A stretch of DNA of 57,467 nucleotides from Isotricha intestinalis (lineage: Eukaryota; Ciliophora; Litostomatea; Vestibuliferida; Isotrichidae): NCBI GenBank assembly GCA_023807065.1, contig JAJJLU010000390.1, positions 1-57,467 on the forward strand, written 5' to 3'. Under the pieces are notes generated by a model. The model did not search any database and was not told where the DNA came from. It was given only the letters and a program-made list of their open reading frames with translations. The position numbers and the translations under genes were made by a program. Below, piece after piece: positions 1 through 9,857 of the stretch. The first letter of the stretch is position 1. The number at the start of each line of letters is the position of its first letter.

Positions 1-1850
1 AAAATTTAAATGTATCTAAAACTCTTTTAATTGATGAATGTGCTAGTGTTGGTGCTTCACTTCTTAGAAGCTTTTATAGAGGATATTTTCCAATCACTCA
101 TTTAAAAAAATTTATTAATTATAATGATGAAAATATTACTATTAATTATAATAAAAATGAAACATTAATGAATACTATTAACAATTATATTAAAAAACAA
201 AAAGAAACTGATTCAATTTATGATATATTTATTAATAAAAAAAGTAGTATATCTAAATATTTTTATAGAATTAAAAGTCAAATAGAAGAAAATGAGGACA
301 ATGAATTATTGAATGAAATCCATATTTTAGATAAAAGAATCAGAAATAGTAAAAATATGGAAGAATTATCTAAAATTGTGAATAAATTAAATGAAATGGA
401 TAATATATTAAATTCTGGTAAAGAAAAATTAAATGATATATATGAAAATAATATAATTGAAGATAACAAAAAGAATGAAGAAGAAAAAATTCAAATAAAA
501 AAAGATAAATTGGAAAAAGGTATAAAAAAAGAAATAGAAGAAAGTGATGGGGTAAGAGAAAAAGTAAAAAAAATAGAAATAGAAAGAATTAAAGAAAAAA
601 AAACAGAAGAAGAAGAAAAAAAGGAGGAAGAAGGAGAAGAGAGAAAAGAAAAAGCACAAAAAAAAGAAATAAACAAAAACGAAGAAGAAAAAATTAAAGA
701 AGAAAAAAAATTAATTGAAACAAAAGAAGAAGAGAAAGAATTAGAAGAAGAATTTTATAAAGAAAAAAAAGACATAAACACACCAGAAGAAGAAGAAGAA
801 GATTTTGATAGAGAAAAAAGAGATATAAATATATCAGAAGAAATAGAATTTGATAAAGAAAAAATAGAAGATATAAATACATCAGAAGAAGAAGAAGAAA
901 CAAAAGAAAAAGAAAGAAAAATAATCATTGATAATAAAAAAAAAAAAACAAAAACAAATAAATCGAATGAAAATAATCCAAACATAAAAATTCTAAACAA
1001 CAAAAATGGAAAAATTGGAAAAGATTGGATAATCAATGAAAGGTGGTTAGGGTTTATGAAAAATAAATATTTAAATGATAATAATAATATAAAATTACTT
1101 GACAATATGCATATGCGTCCTAAATCTAGTCTAAAGTGTAAAATTATCTGTGATAACAGTAATAATAATATAAAAAAACATGGAAACCATAACTCAAGTG
1201 AAAAAATATCAAAAAAAGAAATGAATTTAAGAAGAGAAAACAAAGAAATAAATAAAGTAAAAAAAGAAGAAAAAATAAAAAATACTTTTATTGAAAAATC
1301 AAATGAAAATGAAATAGAATATTTTAATCAATTAATTGAGAAAATTTTAAAGATTTTAAAGGAAAAATTTATAATTGAAAAAGATGACAATAATAAAAAA
1401 GTATTTAAAAAAAAAAAAAATAAAAATTATATTTCTGAATTAAAAAAATTAATTGATATATTATATCAGTATGATTTAAATAAAAAGGATGATCCATTAT
1501 TAAAGAAAAATTTTAAAGACTTAGAAAAAAATGATTTTATAGATGAAGAAGAATTTAATAAAATAAAAAACAACATTAACAAAATAATTCAAAATTTTAA
1601 TATTCAAATAAAAACTCTTTATAAAAATAAAAAAACGTTAAGGGAAAAATTAAAAAAAATGAAAAACGATGAAAAATTTCATGATTATCTACATTGGATT
1701 GAAGTTATTGAAAATGAATATAATAATACCCAAACTATAGATTATAAGATGTATTCTAAATTATTGGCAGATTTGAATAATATAGAAAAAAAAATAAATG
1801 AAAATCAACTTTCAAATCCATTGATAAATGGAAAAAAAAAAACAAAATAA
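1..1850 (+). CDS. Hsp110/Hsp70-like chaperone, 5' end outside window
   Basis: The frame is open from base 3 to the TAA at 1848-1850 (615 codons), so the ATG at 168 is internal and the gene starts left of the window. The first ~30 residues contain SKTLLIDECASVGASLL followed by YFPITHLKKF. This matches the end of the Hsp110/Hsp70 ATPase domain, where the family has a KTLNxDEAxxxGAA-like motif followed by a beta strand. Next comes a long Glu/Lys-rich low-complexity stretch (about bases 430-960), a typical place for an acidic loop in Hsp110 relatives. The last ~200 residues are helical and charged, as in the C-terminal bundle of Hsp110. Hsp110 proteins act as nucleotide-exchange factors and holdases for Hsp70. 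No KDEL-like tail is present, so a cytosolic form is more likely than the ER type. An Hsp70-like relative cannot be excluded without the N-terminal half. Confidence 0.65.
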   Translation, partial: NLNVSKTLLIDECASVGASLLRSFYRGYFPITHLKKFINYNDENITINYNKNETLMNTINNYIKKQKETDSIYDIFINKKSSISKYFYRIKSQIEENEDNELLNEIHILDKRIRNSKNMEELSKIVNKLNEMDNILNSGKEKLNDIYENNIIEDNKKNEEEKIQIKKDKLEKGIKKEIEESDGVREKVKKIEIERIKEKKTEEEEKKEEEGEERKEKAQKKEINKNEEEKIKEEKKLIETKEEEKELEEEFYKEKKDINTPEEEEEDFDREKRDINISEEIEFDKEKIEDINTSEEEEETKEKERKIIIDNKKKKTKTNKSNENNPNIKILNNKNGKIGKDWIINERWLGFMKNKYLNDNNNIKLLDNMHMRPKSSLKCKIICDNSNNNIKKHGNHNSSEKISKKEMNLRRENKEINKVKKEEKIKNTFIEKSNENEIEYFNQLIEKILKILKEKFIIEKDDNNKKVFKKKKNKNYISELKKLIDILYQYDLNKKDDPLLKKNFKDLEKNDFIDEEEFNKIKNNINKIIQNFNIQIKTLYKNKKTLREKLKKMKNDEKFHDYLHWIEVIENEYNNTQTIDYKMYSKLLADLNNIEKKINENQLSNPLINGKKKTK

Positions 1851-2796
1851 TCTTTTGTTAAAATTTAATTGTAATTAAAATTTATCTAGATCATTTATAA
1901 TTTAATTCCTAAAATAATTAAAATCAAAGAATCTCGTTGTTATTTTTTATTATTATCAATCAATTAAAATTTTCAAAGTGGATAAAAATCAGATCTTTTC
2001 AACCAATGTTTTAAACATTTTTTATGGAAATAATGTTTATAACAAATAGAAATGTTTATTTCAAAATTTTTAACTCTTCGAATTGTTGAATTGCAAAGTT
2101 TTTATCATCATTAAATTCTAATCTGAGGAGAAATTAATCATTTTTTTGTGTTATTCATTTCTTCTTTTTCTCTTTTCTTATTTAAAAAAAAATTATTTTT
2201 ATCATTATAACTGTTATTATTTGAAACATTTAAATTAAAATTAAGATAATTATTTCTTCCATCAATTATTGTGATAATAAATTATTTCTTTATTATTTTT
2301 TCTGACCAAACAAATGACAATAATCGGAATTAAAAAACAGAAATAAAAGGACAATTGAAATAAATATATTTTATTGTTAGAAATTTCTACTTCAGCATTT
2401 ATTTTGTTGAATCATTCATTCAATATTAATTTTTCAATTGGAGTTCTAAATATAAATAATATTTGATTGATCATAAATTATAAGTAATCTAACTGGAGCT
2501 TTAATAATTCGTAATATATCATCATAATTTATTTTGATATTTTTCTATGAGTTAAAACTTATTAATATATATTAAGTAAATTGGTAATATAATTTTTCTT
2601 TCATTCATTTTGGTTTGATTTAAATACATTTTGTTAAATTTTAATCTCTCATAATTGATTTTTAAAATAATAAGAGTGAAAAAAAAAACAAAAAAATAAA
2701 AATGAATAATTATTATAAATAAATATAATTGTAAAACAACTAATTTAAGAAAATAAAAATTTTGATTATTAAATTAAAAAAATAACTTAAATAAAT
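1851..2796. other. Intergenic region between Hsp110-like and Tctex-1 genes
   Basis: No intact gene. The left part (about 1955-2135) holds a broken RING-H2 coding remnant on the minus strand, listed separately. A further minus-strand stretch around 2440-2530 reads open as NYDDILRIIKAPVRLL, followed by more open codons and then a stop; it could be an upstream piece of the same dead gene. The remainder is AT-rich with no recognisable RNA gene. Confidence 0.5.
1955..2135 (-). pseudogene. Decayed RING-H2 zinc-finger gene remnant
   Basis: The reverse strand encodes ICYKHYFHKKCLKHWLKRSD, which follows the second half of a RING-H2 finger (C-x-H-x2-FH-x2-CL-x2-W). The expected final zinc pair CPLC reads Tyr-Pro-Leu-stop: TAT replaces TGT and TGA replaces TGT. 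Just upstream, in a different frame, is RLEFNDDKNFAIQQFEELKIL, which suits the segment after the first Cys pair of a RING. The remnant therefore carries at least one frameshift, one lost zinc ligand and one premature stop. RING-H2 proteins are normally E3 ubiquitin ligases. TGA is a true stop elsewhere in this window, so readthrough is unlikely. Confidence 0.6.
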
Positions 2797-3123
2797 TTAT
2801 TGAGAAAAAGCAAATAAACCAACAAAAGCATTAAAATTTTCATTTCCATATTTAACGGTAAGAGAACCATCATTGTTAGGATTATAACTTGCAATTCCAG
2901 AAAAATTTATTCCACCATCATTTTTAAAAATATTCACATTAATAATAAATTTAAATCCTTTATATTTTTCTTGAAGTTCTTTCATAACTTCATCATTTAT
3001 TTGATTAGTTAATTTTTGACCTTCTCCTGATTCTAAGTCTTTTCCTTCAAGATTGTTTTTTAGAATTTCTTCGATTGTCGACTGAACTTCTTCTTTAATT
3101 TCTGAAAATTTTGGATCTTGCAT
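2797..3123 (-). CDS. Dynein light chain, Tctex-1 family
   Basis: 108 residues, the usual length for Tctex-1/DYNLT light chains. The C-terminal half has the family pattern: KYKGFKFIINVNIF, then a short loop, then NPNNDGSLTVKYGNENFNAF and a hydrophobic end VGLFAFSQ. This corresponds to the beta strands that dimerise and bind the dynein intermediate chain. The N-terminal half is a pair of predicted helices. The protein should act in cytoplasmic or axonemal dynein as a cargo or assembly subunit. A cytoplasmic-type dynein intermediate chain is encoded on the same chromosome at 47330-49084. The ATG at 3123 gives the normal family start. The stop is TAA. Confidence 0.85.
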   Translation of the reverse strand: MQDPKFSEIKEEVQSTIEEILKNNLEGKDLESGEGQKLTNQINDEVMKELQEKYKGFKFIINVNIFKNDGGINFSGIASYNPNNDGSLTVKYGNENFNAFVGLFAFSQ

Positions 3124-4140
3124 TTTTTCAATGAAATTATTTTTTTAGATATTATAAAAATTTTTAATTAATTATTTGAGTTTTTTTATTTTTAAATTAA
3201 AAATTATCATTTCTTCTATAAAATATAATATAGTTGACTTATACTATTTTTTACTTAATTTAATTCATATAGGAATAAAAATCCTTAATATAAAACTTAT
3301 TTCTTTAAAAAACAAACAATTATTATAAATTATAATAAAAAATAATGAAAAACATAAAAAAGCAAACATTAATTTTAATAAAGATGAATTCATAAAATAT
3401 TCTGATGGATACATATTAAGAAAAAATTTAATTAAAATTAATATCATCACAATTAAAATTAGTGGGTAGAATATTTTTTCATTAAAAAATAAGTGATTAT
3501 TAAAAAAATCTTTTTAATATTTGCTGATTATTAATCTATCTGAAGGTAAATATATAAATTAAAAAAATATAAGAAAATAATTGAATTTAAAATTATTTTT
3601 TGATTTTAATTATATTTATTTTCTTCAAATAATAATAATATATTCTTAATATTATTCATTATTGTTATTTATAAAATAAAGGGAAAAAGGAAGATTAGAA
3701 TAAAAACTCATTCCCCAATTCCAAATCTATAATAAGTAGTCCATATTATCCCTAAAATATCAATATTAAAACAATTAATAAAAACAAAAACTTTTAAAAA
3801 ATAAATTTTCATCTTTCAAAATTAAGAAAATATTTAATGAAAATTTTTAAATTTATATTTTATTATAAACTTATCATCATTCAATTATAAAACAATTTAT
3901 AATTTAAAATTTTAAAAAGTTTAAATATTTTTATAAACAACAAAAATATTAAAAAACTTATATTATTAACTGTTTATTTTTCAAATAAAAAATATTTTTA
4001 ATTCATTCTTAATAATTTTATTCATTCAAAAAAATTATCTTTTAAAATTATATATAATTTAATGTAAAGAAATTAATAAATATATACAATAAATTAAATT
4101 CAAACCCAAAAAAGTATTAAAAGAAAAGAAAAGCAATATT
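3124..4140. other. Intergenic region, possible decayed membrane-protein gene
   Basis: No intact gene is supported. On the minus strand an 83-codon stretch open down to 3265 encodes two hydrophobic segments (with MYPSEYFMNSSLLKLMFAFL) and ends at TGA. Upstream in the same frame it is broken by TAA codons. Further upstream (3835-3690) a short locally GC-richer segment reads DILGIIWTTYYRFGIGE then TGA. These could be pieces of one dead gene or chance open frames in AT-rich DNA. No RNA gene was seen. Confidence 0.3.
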
Positions 4141-5445
4141 TCAAATTAATTTCATCTTTGCAACTTCAGAAAATTTCTCAGTTGAAAATTTCTTATAAAC
4201 TCCTTTTAATTTAGTATATTTTTGTTTTTCAATAAGTTCAGTAATTTCAACCATACAATCATATAATTCATTTATATTATATCCAGTAATATTTTCAAAT
4301 TCTTCCCAATTATCATAAATTTTTAATAATCTAAAAGAAAGAAGACAAGAAGCTGCTGCTAAAAAACTAGGTTTATATTTAATCATATTATAATTAATAA
4401 AGCAAATATCAATAAAATAAAAACTTAAATGATAAGTTTTATCATCCATATTTAATAATTTCCTATAAATTTCAAGAAAATTATATTGAGTTGGAAAAGT
4501 AATAGTATAATTTAATTCTTTTAAAATTTCCATTTCCATTTCAACAACTTCTTTTTTTGTATAAGCATCATCAGTTATATAAGAATAATCTTTTGATTCA
4601 GGAGGATAAATATCATTATATTTACCAGCAATAAACAATGCAGAAACTCCTAATAATTGATATTTAGTTCTTTTTAATTCTGGTTTTCTTTCTGTAAATC
4701 TATCAATTAAATTACCAGTAATATATAATGTATTATCTGATAATTTATATTTCTTATGAACTTCAATTAACCAATCAAAAAGTATTTCTCTCATTTTTTC
4801 ATTTATATCTGATTGATATTTCATATAATTTGCTTTTGGTAAAAATTTACTTTCTTCTTGTTTAAAATAATTAAATATATCATCAAAATAATCATCAACT
4901 TCTTGAGGGTTTTTTACTTCGTTAATTATATCTTTATAATCTTCACCATCATTCATTATTATTATATTACTCATTGGACTTCCAAATGAACTATTATTTA
5001 TCATTATATCTTCATTTGTTGATGAATTATTAATTTGATTTTTTAAATCATTTGAATAATTTAATTTTTTTTCATATTCAATGTAATTTTCTTTTTTTAA
5101 ATTTATATTTTCTTGACTTTGATGTCTTCTTAATTCTGGAAAGTTAATTTCAAATGTTTTTTGAATATTAGCTATATTTTCTTTTAATGTTGGAACTGGA
5201 TTTTTTTCTTTTTTATTGTCTTTAATTTGATTATTTTGATTTTCTTTGTTTAAAAAAGTCGTTAAATAAATTTGATTTTTAATATCTTTTCCAAATTCTC
5301 TTTGTGTGTTAGTTTGAATTAATGTTTGTTTATTTGGAATATAATTTAAATTATTATATGAAGATTTTTTCTCTATATCTATTATTTTTTGATTATTTTT
5401 GTTTATTGAATTATATGGTTTGGAGTAGACATTTTTTGTTAACAT
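4141..5445 (-). CDS. Mitotic (A/B-type) cyclin
   Basis: 434 residues. The cyclin box begins near residue 185 and contains MREILFDWLIEVHKKYKL (from about 218), the MRAILVDWLxEVH signature of A/B cyclins that contacts the CDK. The N-terminal cyclin fold runs to about 315 with LLGVSALFIAGKYNDIYPP, and the C-terminal fold follows to about 420. The N-terminal ~180 residues are disordered and carry a KEN box (67-69, in NKENQ) and a degenerate destruction-box-like REFGKDIKN (49-57). APC/C-mediated destruction at mitosis is therefore likely. Product: regulatory subunit of a CDK1-type kinase. It diverges from the phospholipase D gene across about 585 bp. The stop is TGA directly after a natural end, evidence that TGA terminates here. 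Confidence 0.9.
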   Translation of the reverse strand: MLTKNVYSKPYNSINKNNQKIIDIEKKSSYNNLNYIPNKQTLIQTNTQREFGKDIKNQIYLTTFLNKENQNNQIKDNKKEKNPVPTLKENIANIQKTFEINFPELRRHQSQENINLKKENYIEYEKKLNYSNDLKNQINNSSTNEDIMINNSSFGSPMSNIIIMNDGEDYKDIINEVKNPQEVDDYFDDIFNYFKQEESKFLPKANYMKYQSDINEKMREILFDWLIEVHKKYKLSDNTLYITGNLIDRFTERKPELKRTKYQLLGVSALFIAGKYNDIYPPESKDYSYITDDAYTKKEVVEMEMEILKELNYTITFPTQYNFLEIYRKLLNMDDKTYHLSFYFIDICFINYNMIKYKPSFLAAASCLLSFRLLKIYDNWEEFENITGYNINELYDCMVEITELIEKQKYTKLKGVYKKFSTEKFSEVAKMKLI

Positions 5446-6030
5446 TTTTTTTTGTTTTATTTTTAAATTTTAATTTGATATAAATATATTTTTATTTATA
5501 TGAAAAAATATTATTTTTTATAGTATAAATATAATAATAAAATATCAATTTATTCCAGAATTATTCTTTACTTTTTTTTGCTTTTTAAAATTGGTTTTTT
5601 AATTTTTAAAATAAAGAAAAAAAAATTAATTTTTATAACATAATATTTATCAATTTCATGAAATCATAAATTTAATAAATTTTGCTGATAATATATAATT
5701 CATTATTTTTTTTATTATTTTATATTTAAATAAATTATAATATTTGGAGTTTTTATATAAATATAATTTTTTATTGTGTCAATAATCATTAAATTTTTCC
5801 TTTATTAATGAAAAATATGGTAATTATATAAAATTATAAAAAACAAATTTTTAAATATATAAATTCAAAAAAAAATATTAAATAGTTACAATATTCCTTA
5901 AATTATCTATATAATAGAGATCTTTCCTTGAAAAAAAAATTAAAAAAAATAATAAACCAGTAAAAATTTTATATAAAAAAAACTAAAAAGATTATATCTT
6001 AAATTATAAAATAAATTCAAAAAATAAAAA
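5446..6030. promoter_or_regulatory. Divergent intergenic region, cyclin / PLD
   Basis: 585 bp separate two divergent start codons, so this should hold both promoters. The sequence is nearly all A/T with homopolymer runs. No distinct motif, RNA gene or short coding exon was recognised. The immediate upstream of the PLD ATG is A-rich, as at most starts in the window. Confidence 0.45.
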
Positions 6031-9000
6031 ATGATAAGCAAATACAACGATGAAGAAAATAATGATAAAAAAAATAGTTCAGATAGAGAATCAGAAATAA
6101 TAGAAATTCCAAAATCAAATGAAAAAGATTTATTAAATCCTTCGGAAAAAAAAAAGGATAATGAAGAAATAAAAAATGATGAAATTAAATTAATGGAAAT
6201 AAAAACAGATGAAAAAAAACAAGAAGAAAATGAAGAAGCAAAACCAATAAAAAATGATCCTCAAATAGCATTAAAAAACACAGAATTAGAAGACCAAATA
6301 ATAGATTATGAAGAGAAAACACAAAGACCAAATGTTAAAGCAGTATCATTAACAACACAAGCAAATTTAGATAAAGCTTTTTCAACAGATATTATTATAA
6401 TAACTTTAGAATATATTGGAAAAGATAAAAAAGTTTATAGTTGGGATGTAAGACAAACATATAAAAAATTTAAAAAAATGGCAAAATTTTGTGAAGAAAG
6501 ATTACCAGAAAGAAAAAAAACAATAAAAATAAATCATGAATTAACACAAAAAGAAAGAGCAGAAAAGGAAAGAAAGGAAAAAACATTACCTAAAAATTAT
6601 TTGGATATATTTTATAAAATATATAAATTAAGTTTTTCAAAAGCAAAATTATTAAATGAATCAATGTGGATATCATTTATTCAAATAATATTAAATTCAT
6701 TTTTATATTCATTTACTATAATAAAAGAATTTTTTGAAATAAGTGAACATTCTTTTGTTTCATTTAATAATGGAATTAAACCAAAAGAAGGAGAAATAAT
6801 TAAACAAGCAGAATATTCAGTTTGTCAAACAACATGTATTGATATGTGTCATTGCATTAAATGTTTTTGTTGTGCTGGAAAGAATAAATATTGGTTTTTA
6901 TTAAAACCAGATATGATTTGTTTTTTAGATAATTCAAATAGTAATATTGGAAAAGGAACTTTCTGGTTTGATAATCAAACTTCTTTAGAAAAAAAAAAAG
7001 GAAGTTTAATTCTTAGAAATTCTATGAGAAAAATTAAATTAACTTTTGATGAAGAATTCCAAAGAAATTTATGGTTTTCTGAAATTGATTGGAGATTAAA
7101 AAAATATAAAGAAAATTATGTTGAAAATAAATATGGAAGTTTTGTTCTAGAAAAAGAAAATTGTAAATGTCAATGGTTTGTTGATGGAAAAGATTATTTT
7201 GAAGATTTGAAAAAAAGATTATTAAATGCAAAAGAAACAGTTTTCATAACTGATTGGTGGATGAGTCCTGAATTATTTTTAACAAGACCAGTGAAATTAG
7301 AAAAATATAAAAATTTAAAATATGGAGAACCATTAATAGAAGAAAACCCTACAAAATTATCAAGATTATGTGATATATTAAATTATATAGCAAAGAAAGG
7401 AGTTAGAATATATATCTTATTATTTTGTGAATTTTCATTAGCATTAACATTAAATTCAAAACATACAAAAATATTTTTAACAGGATTATCTCCAAATATA
7501 AAAGTAATAAGACATCCTAAAAAAAGTTTTGATTTACTTTGGTCTCATCATGAAAAATTAGTAGTAATAGATCAAGAATATGCATATGTTGGTGGTTTAG
7601 ATTTATGTTGGGGAAGATATGATTGTCATTCTCATCCAATAACAGAACCAGAAAATGAAAATGAAGAATATGAATTTCCATTTATAGATTATAGTAATGC
7701 TAGAATAAATGATTTTATGAATGTACCAGAATATTTAAAGGAAAATGTACCAAGGAAAACAAGTGTTAAAATGCCTTGGCATGACATTCACTCTTTAATT
7801 CAAGGTCCTGCTGTTTTAGATATTGCAAGACATTTTGTTGAAAGATGGAATTATAGTAAAAGCAGTGAAAGTAGTGAAGGAATTACTGATGTTAAAACTC
7901 AATATACTAAAAGAGCTACTACTAATAAAGTCAGCTTCTTTAAAGGATGGTTAGGAAATGCTATTATGAAAGTTACTAATCAAAAAAATGGAATAAGTGA
8001 ATTAGAAAAAGATATTAGGAAAGAAAGTGAATCAAAAAGATTAGATAGTAGACTTAATAGTCGTTTAGTTAATGAAAGTCTTAATAAAGAACCAGTTAAT
8101 CCTTTTCTTCAAGGGAAAAAACCTGGGTTTTCTTTTAAAAATTTATGGAAGAAAAAAGAAGATAAGAAAGTTGAAATTGAAGATAATAATAATGAAGAAA
8201 TTAAACTCAATGAAAAAGAGAAAGAGAGTAAAAATAATGAAAGTAAAAATAATAATGATAAGAAAGAAATTGTAGAAAATGATGAAATTAATACTAATAG
8301 AAAAATTCCTTTTAGTGAAGCTAATAAAATTAATACTGATTTTTATAAAGATATTACTAAAAGTAATACAAAAAATGCAAAAGATGAAGAAGAAATGAAT
8401 TTTGATCAAATAGCAGGAAGAAAAACAGAGGATGGATATGGAGTACATATTCATAAGAAAAAAATAGATTATTTAGCTATTTTAAAAGCTGGAATGAAAA
8501 AGAATATTAAAACATTTACTCAAAAAAAAAATTCAACTAATCAACTGAATAAATTATCAAATTATATTAATTTAAATGCATATAATGTTAATTTTTCATT
8601 AAAAGAAACAAAAATGAAATGTCAATGTCTTCGTTCATTATGTTATTGGAGTGGAGGATTAAATACAACAGAAATATCAGTTTTAAAAGGATATTATGAA
8701 TTAATTGAAAATTCAAAGCATTATATATATATAGAAAACCAATTTTTTATTTCAAAATCATTTACAGATGAAGAATGGGAAAAAAGAGGAAAAAAAGTAA
8801 GTAATTTAATAATAAATGAAATTGCATTAAAATTAAGACAAAGAATAGAAAAAGCTCATAAAAATAAAGAAAAATTTAGAGTTATGATAATTATACCTTT
8901 ATTACCAGGTTTCGCAGGTTCACCTGAAGAATCATCAACATTACAAGTTATATTAAAATTTACTTATAAATCAATATCAAGAAATGATGGATTAAGTTTA

Positions 9001-9678
9001 ATAGAAAAATTAAAAGAATTATTAGATGAAAATGATCCAGAATTATTTAAACAATATATAGGATTTTTCTCATTGAGAAATCATTCAGAATTAAATGGTA
9101 TTCCAGTAACAGAATTAATATATATTCATTCAAAATTAATGATAGTTGATGACCAAAAAGTTATAATGGGTTCAGCAAATATTAATGATAGATCAATGAC
9201 TGGAGAAAGAGATTCTGAATTTGCAGTTATTTTCTCAGATTTAAATGAAGAAAAGCCTAATTCATTAATGGATGGTAAACCATATTCTGCTTCAAAATTT
9301 GCTAAAAGTTTAAGAGTAAGTTTATTAAGAGAACATTTAGGTTTAAAATCTAACGAAACAAATTATACTTTAATTGAAGATATGTTAAATGATGATGTTT
9401 GGAAACTTATTAATGATACTGCTAAGAAAAATACTGATATATATAGAGAATTATTTAAATGCTATCCTGATGATACTATGCTTACTTTTAAAGATGTTCC
9501 TTCTTATAAAGAATTAAATGATAAGGAAAAAGAAGTTTTAATTGATAAATATAAAGTATATAAAAAAGAAATTAAAGGACATATTGTTGAATTTCCTTAT
9601 GATTTTTTAAAAAATCAAATTTTGGAAAGATCCTTTTTTTCTGCTGAAATGCTTGTACCTATAAAAAATTTCGTATAA
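6031..9678 (+). CDS. Phospholipase D, PX-PH type
   Basis: 1215 residues, the size of eukaryotic PX-PH PLDs. Order of parts: acidic disordered N-terminus (1-110), PX-like domain (about 115-225), PH-like domain (about 250-360), then two catalytic halves. The first HKD is HHEKLVVID (H507, K509, D514), followed by YVGGLDLCWGRYD and IQGPAVLDIARHFVERWNY. The second is IHSKLMIVDD (H1033, K1035, D1040), followed by GSANINDRS. YIYIENQFFIS precedes the second half. All catalytic residues are present, so it should hydrolyse phosphatidylcholine to phosphatidic acid and choline at membranes. A low-complexity linker (about 650-850) splits the halves, as the PLD loop does in animals. The PH region carries a cysteine cluster (CQTTCIDMCHCIKCFCC), possibly palmitoylated. 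Phosphatidic acid is also the substrate of the lipin encoded at 22803-24356. Confidence 0.93.
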   Translation: MISKYNDEENNDKKNSSDRESEIIEIPKSNEKDLLNPSEKKKDNEEIKNDEIKLMEIKTDEKKQEENEEAKPIKNDPQIALKNTELEDQIIDYEEKTQRPNVKAVSLTTQANLDKAFSTDIIIITLEYIGKDKKVYSWDVRQTYKKFKKMAKFCEERLPERKKTIKINHELTQKERAEKERKEKTLPKNYLDIFYKIYKLSFSKAKLLNESMWISFIQIILNSFLYSFTIIKEFFEISEHSFVSFNNGIKPKEGEIIKQAEYSVCQTTCIDMCHCIKCFCCAGKNKYWFLLKPDMICFLDNSNSNIGKGTFWFDNQTSLEKKKGSLILRNSMRKIKLTFDEEFQRNLWFSEIDWRLKKYKENYVENKYGSFVLEKENCKCQWFVDGKDYFEDLKKRLLNAKETVFITDWWMSPELFLTRPVKLEKYKNLKYGEPLIEENPTKLSRLCDILNYIAKKGVRIYILLFCEFSLALTLNSKHTKIFLTGLSPNIKVIRHPKKSFDLLWSHHEKLVVIDQEYAYVGGLDLCWGRYDCHSHPITEPENENEEYEFPFIDYSNARINDFMNVPEYLKENVPRKTSVKMPWHDIHSLIQGPAVLDIARHFVERWNYSKSSESSEGITDVKTQYTKRATTNKVSFFKGWLGNAIMKVTNQKNGISELEKDIRKESESKRLDSRLNSRLVNESLNKEPVNPFLQGKKPGFSFKNLWKKKEDKKVEIEDNNNEEIKLNEKEKESKNNESKNNNDKKEIVENDEINTNRKIPFSEANKINTDFYKDITKSNTKNAKDEEEMNFDQIAGRKTEDGYGVHIHKKKIDYLAILKAGMKKNIKTFTQKKNSTNQLNKLSNYINLNAYNVNFSLKETKMKCQCLRSLCYWSGGLNTTEISVLKGYYELIENSKHYIYIENQFFISKSFTDEEWEKRGKKVSNLIINEIALKLRQRIEKAHKNKEKFRVMIIIPLLPGFAGSPEESSTLQVILKFTYKSISRNDGLSLIEKLKELLDENDPELFKQYIGFFSLRNHSELNGIPVTELIYIHSKLMIVDDQKVIMGSANINDRSMTGERDSEFAVIFSDLNEEKPNSLMDGKPYSASKFAKSLRVSLLREHLGLKSNETNYTLIEDMLNDDVWKLINDTAKKNTDIYRELFKCYPDDTMLTFKDVPSYKELNDKEKEVLIDKYKVYKKEIKGHIVEFPYDFLKNQILERSFFSAEMLVPIKNFV

Positions 9679-9857
9679 GGAGTTTTTTAATTATTTTTTA
9701 AGCTAATTTTTTGAAGTTTGTTTTTTTTATTATTCTTGGTATAATATATATTTTAATGGTTAAATTTTTTTAATAGATTGATAAGCAATTAAAATTTAAA
9801 TATTATTTTCTAATTTTTAATATTACATTTTTATTGTATAAATATATTTTTTATTTT

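Noticed and set aside
168..170. ATG at 168 as the start of the first gene
   Set aside because: The frame is open to the left edge and encodes the end of an Hsp110/Hsp70 ATPase domain, so this ATG is internal.
3265..3450. 61-codon frame as an intact small membrane protein gene
   Set aside because: No leader or family match, and the frame is broken just upstream; treated as a possible remnant only.
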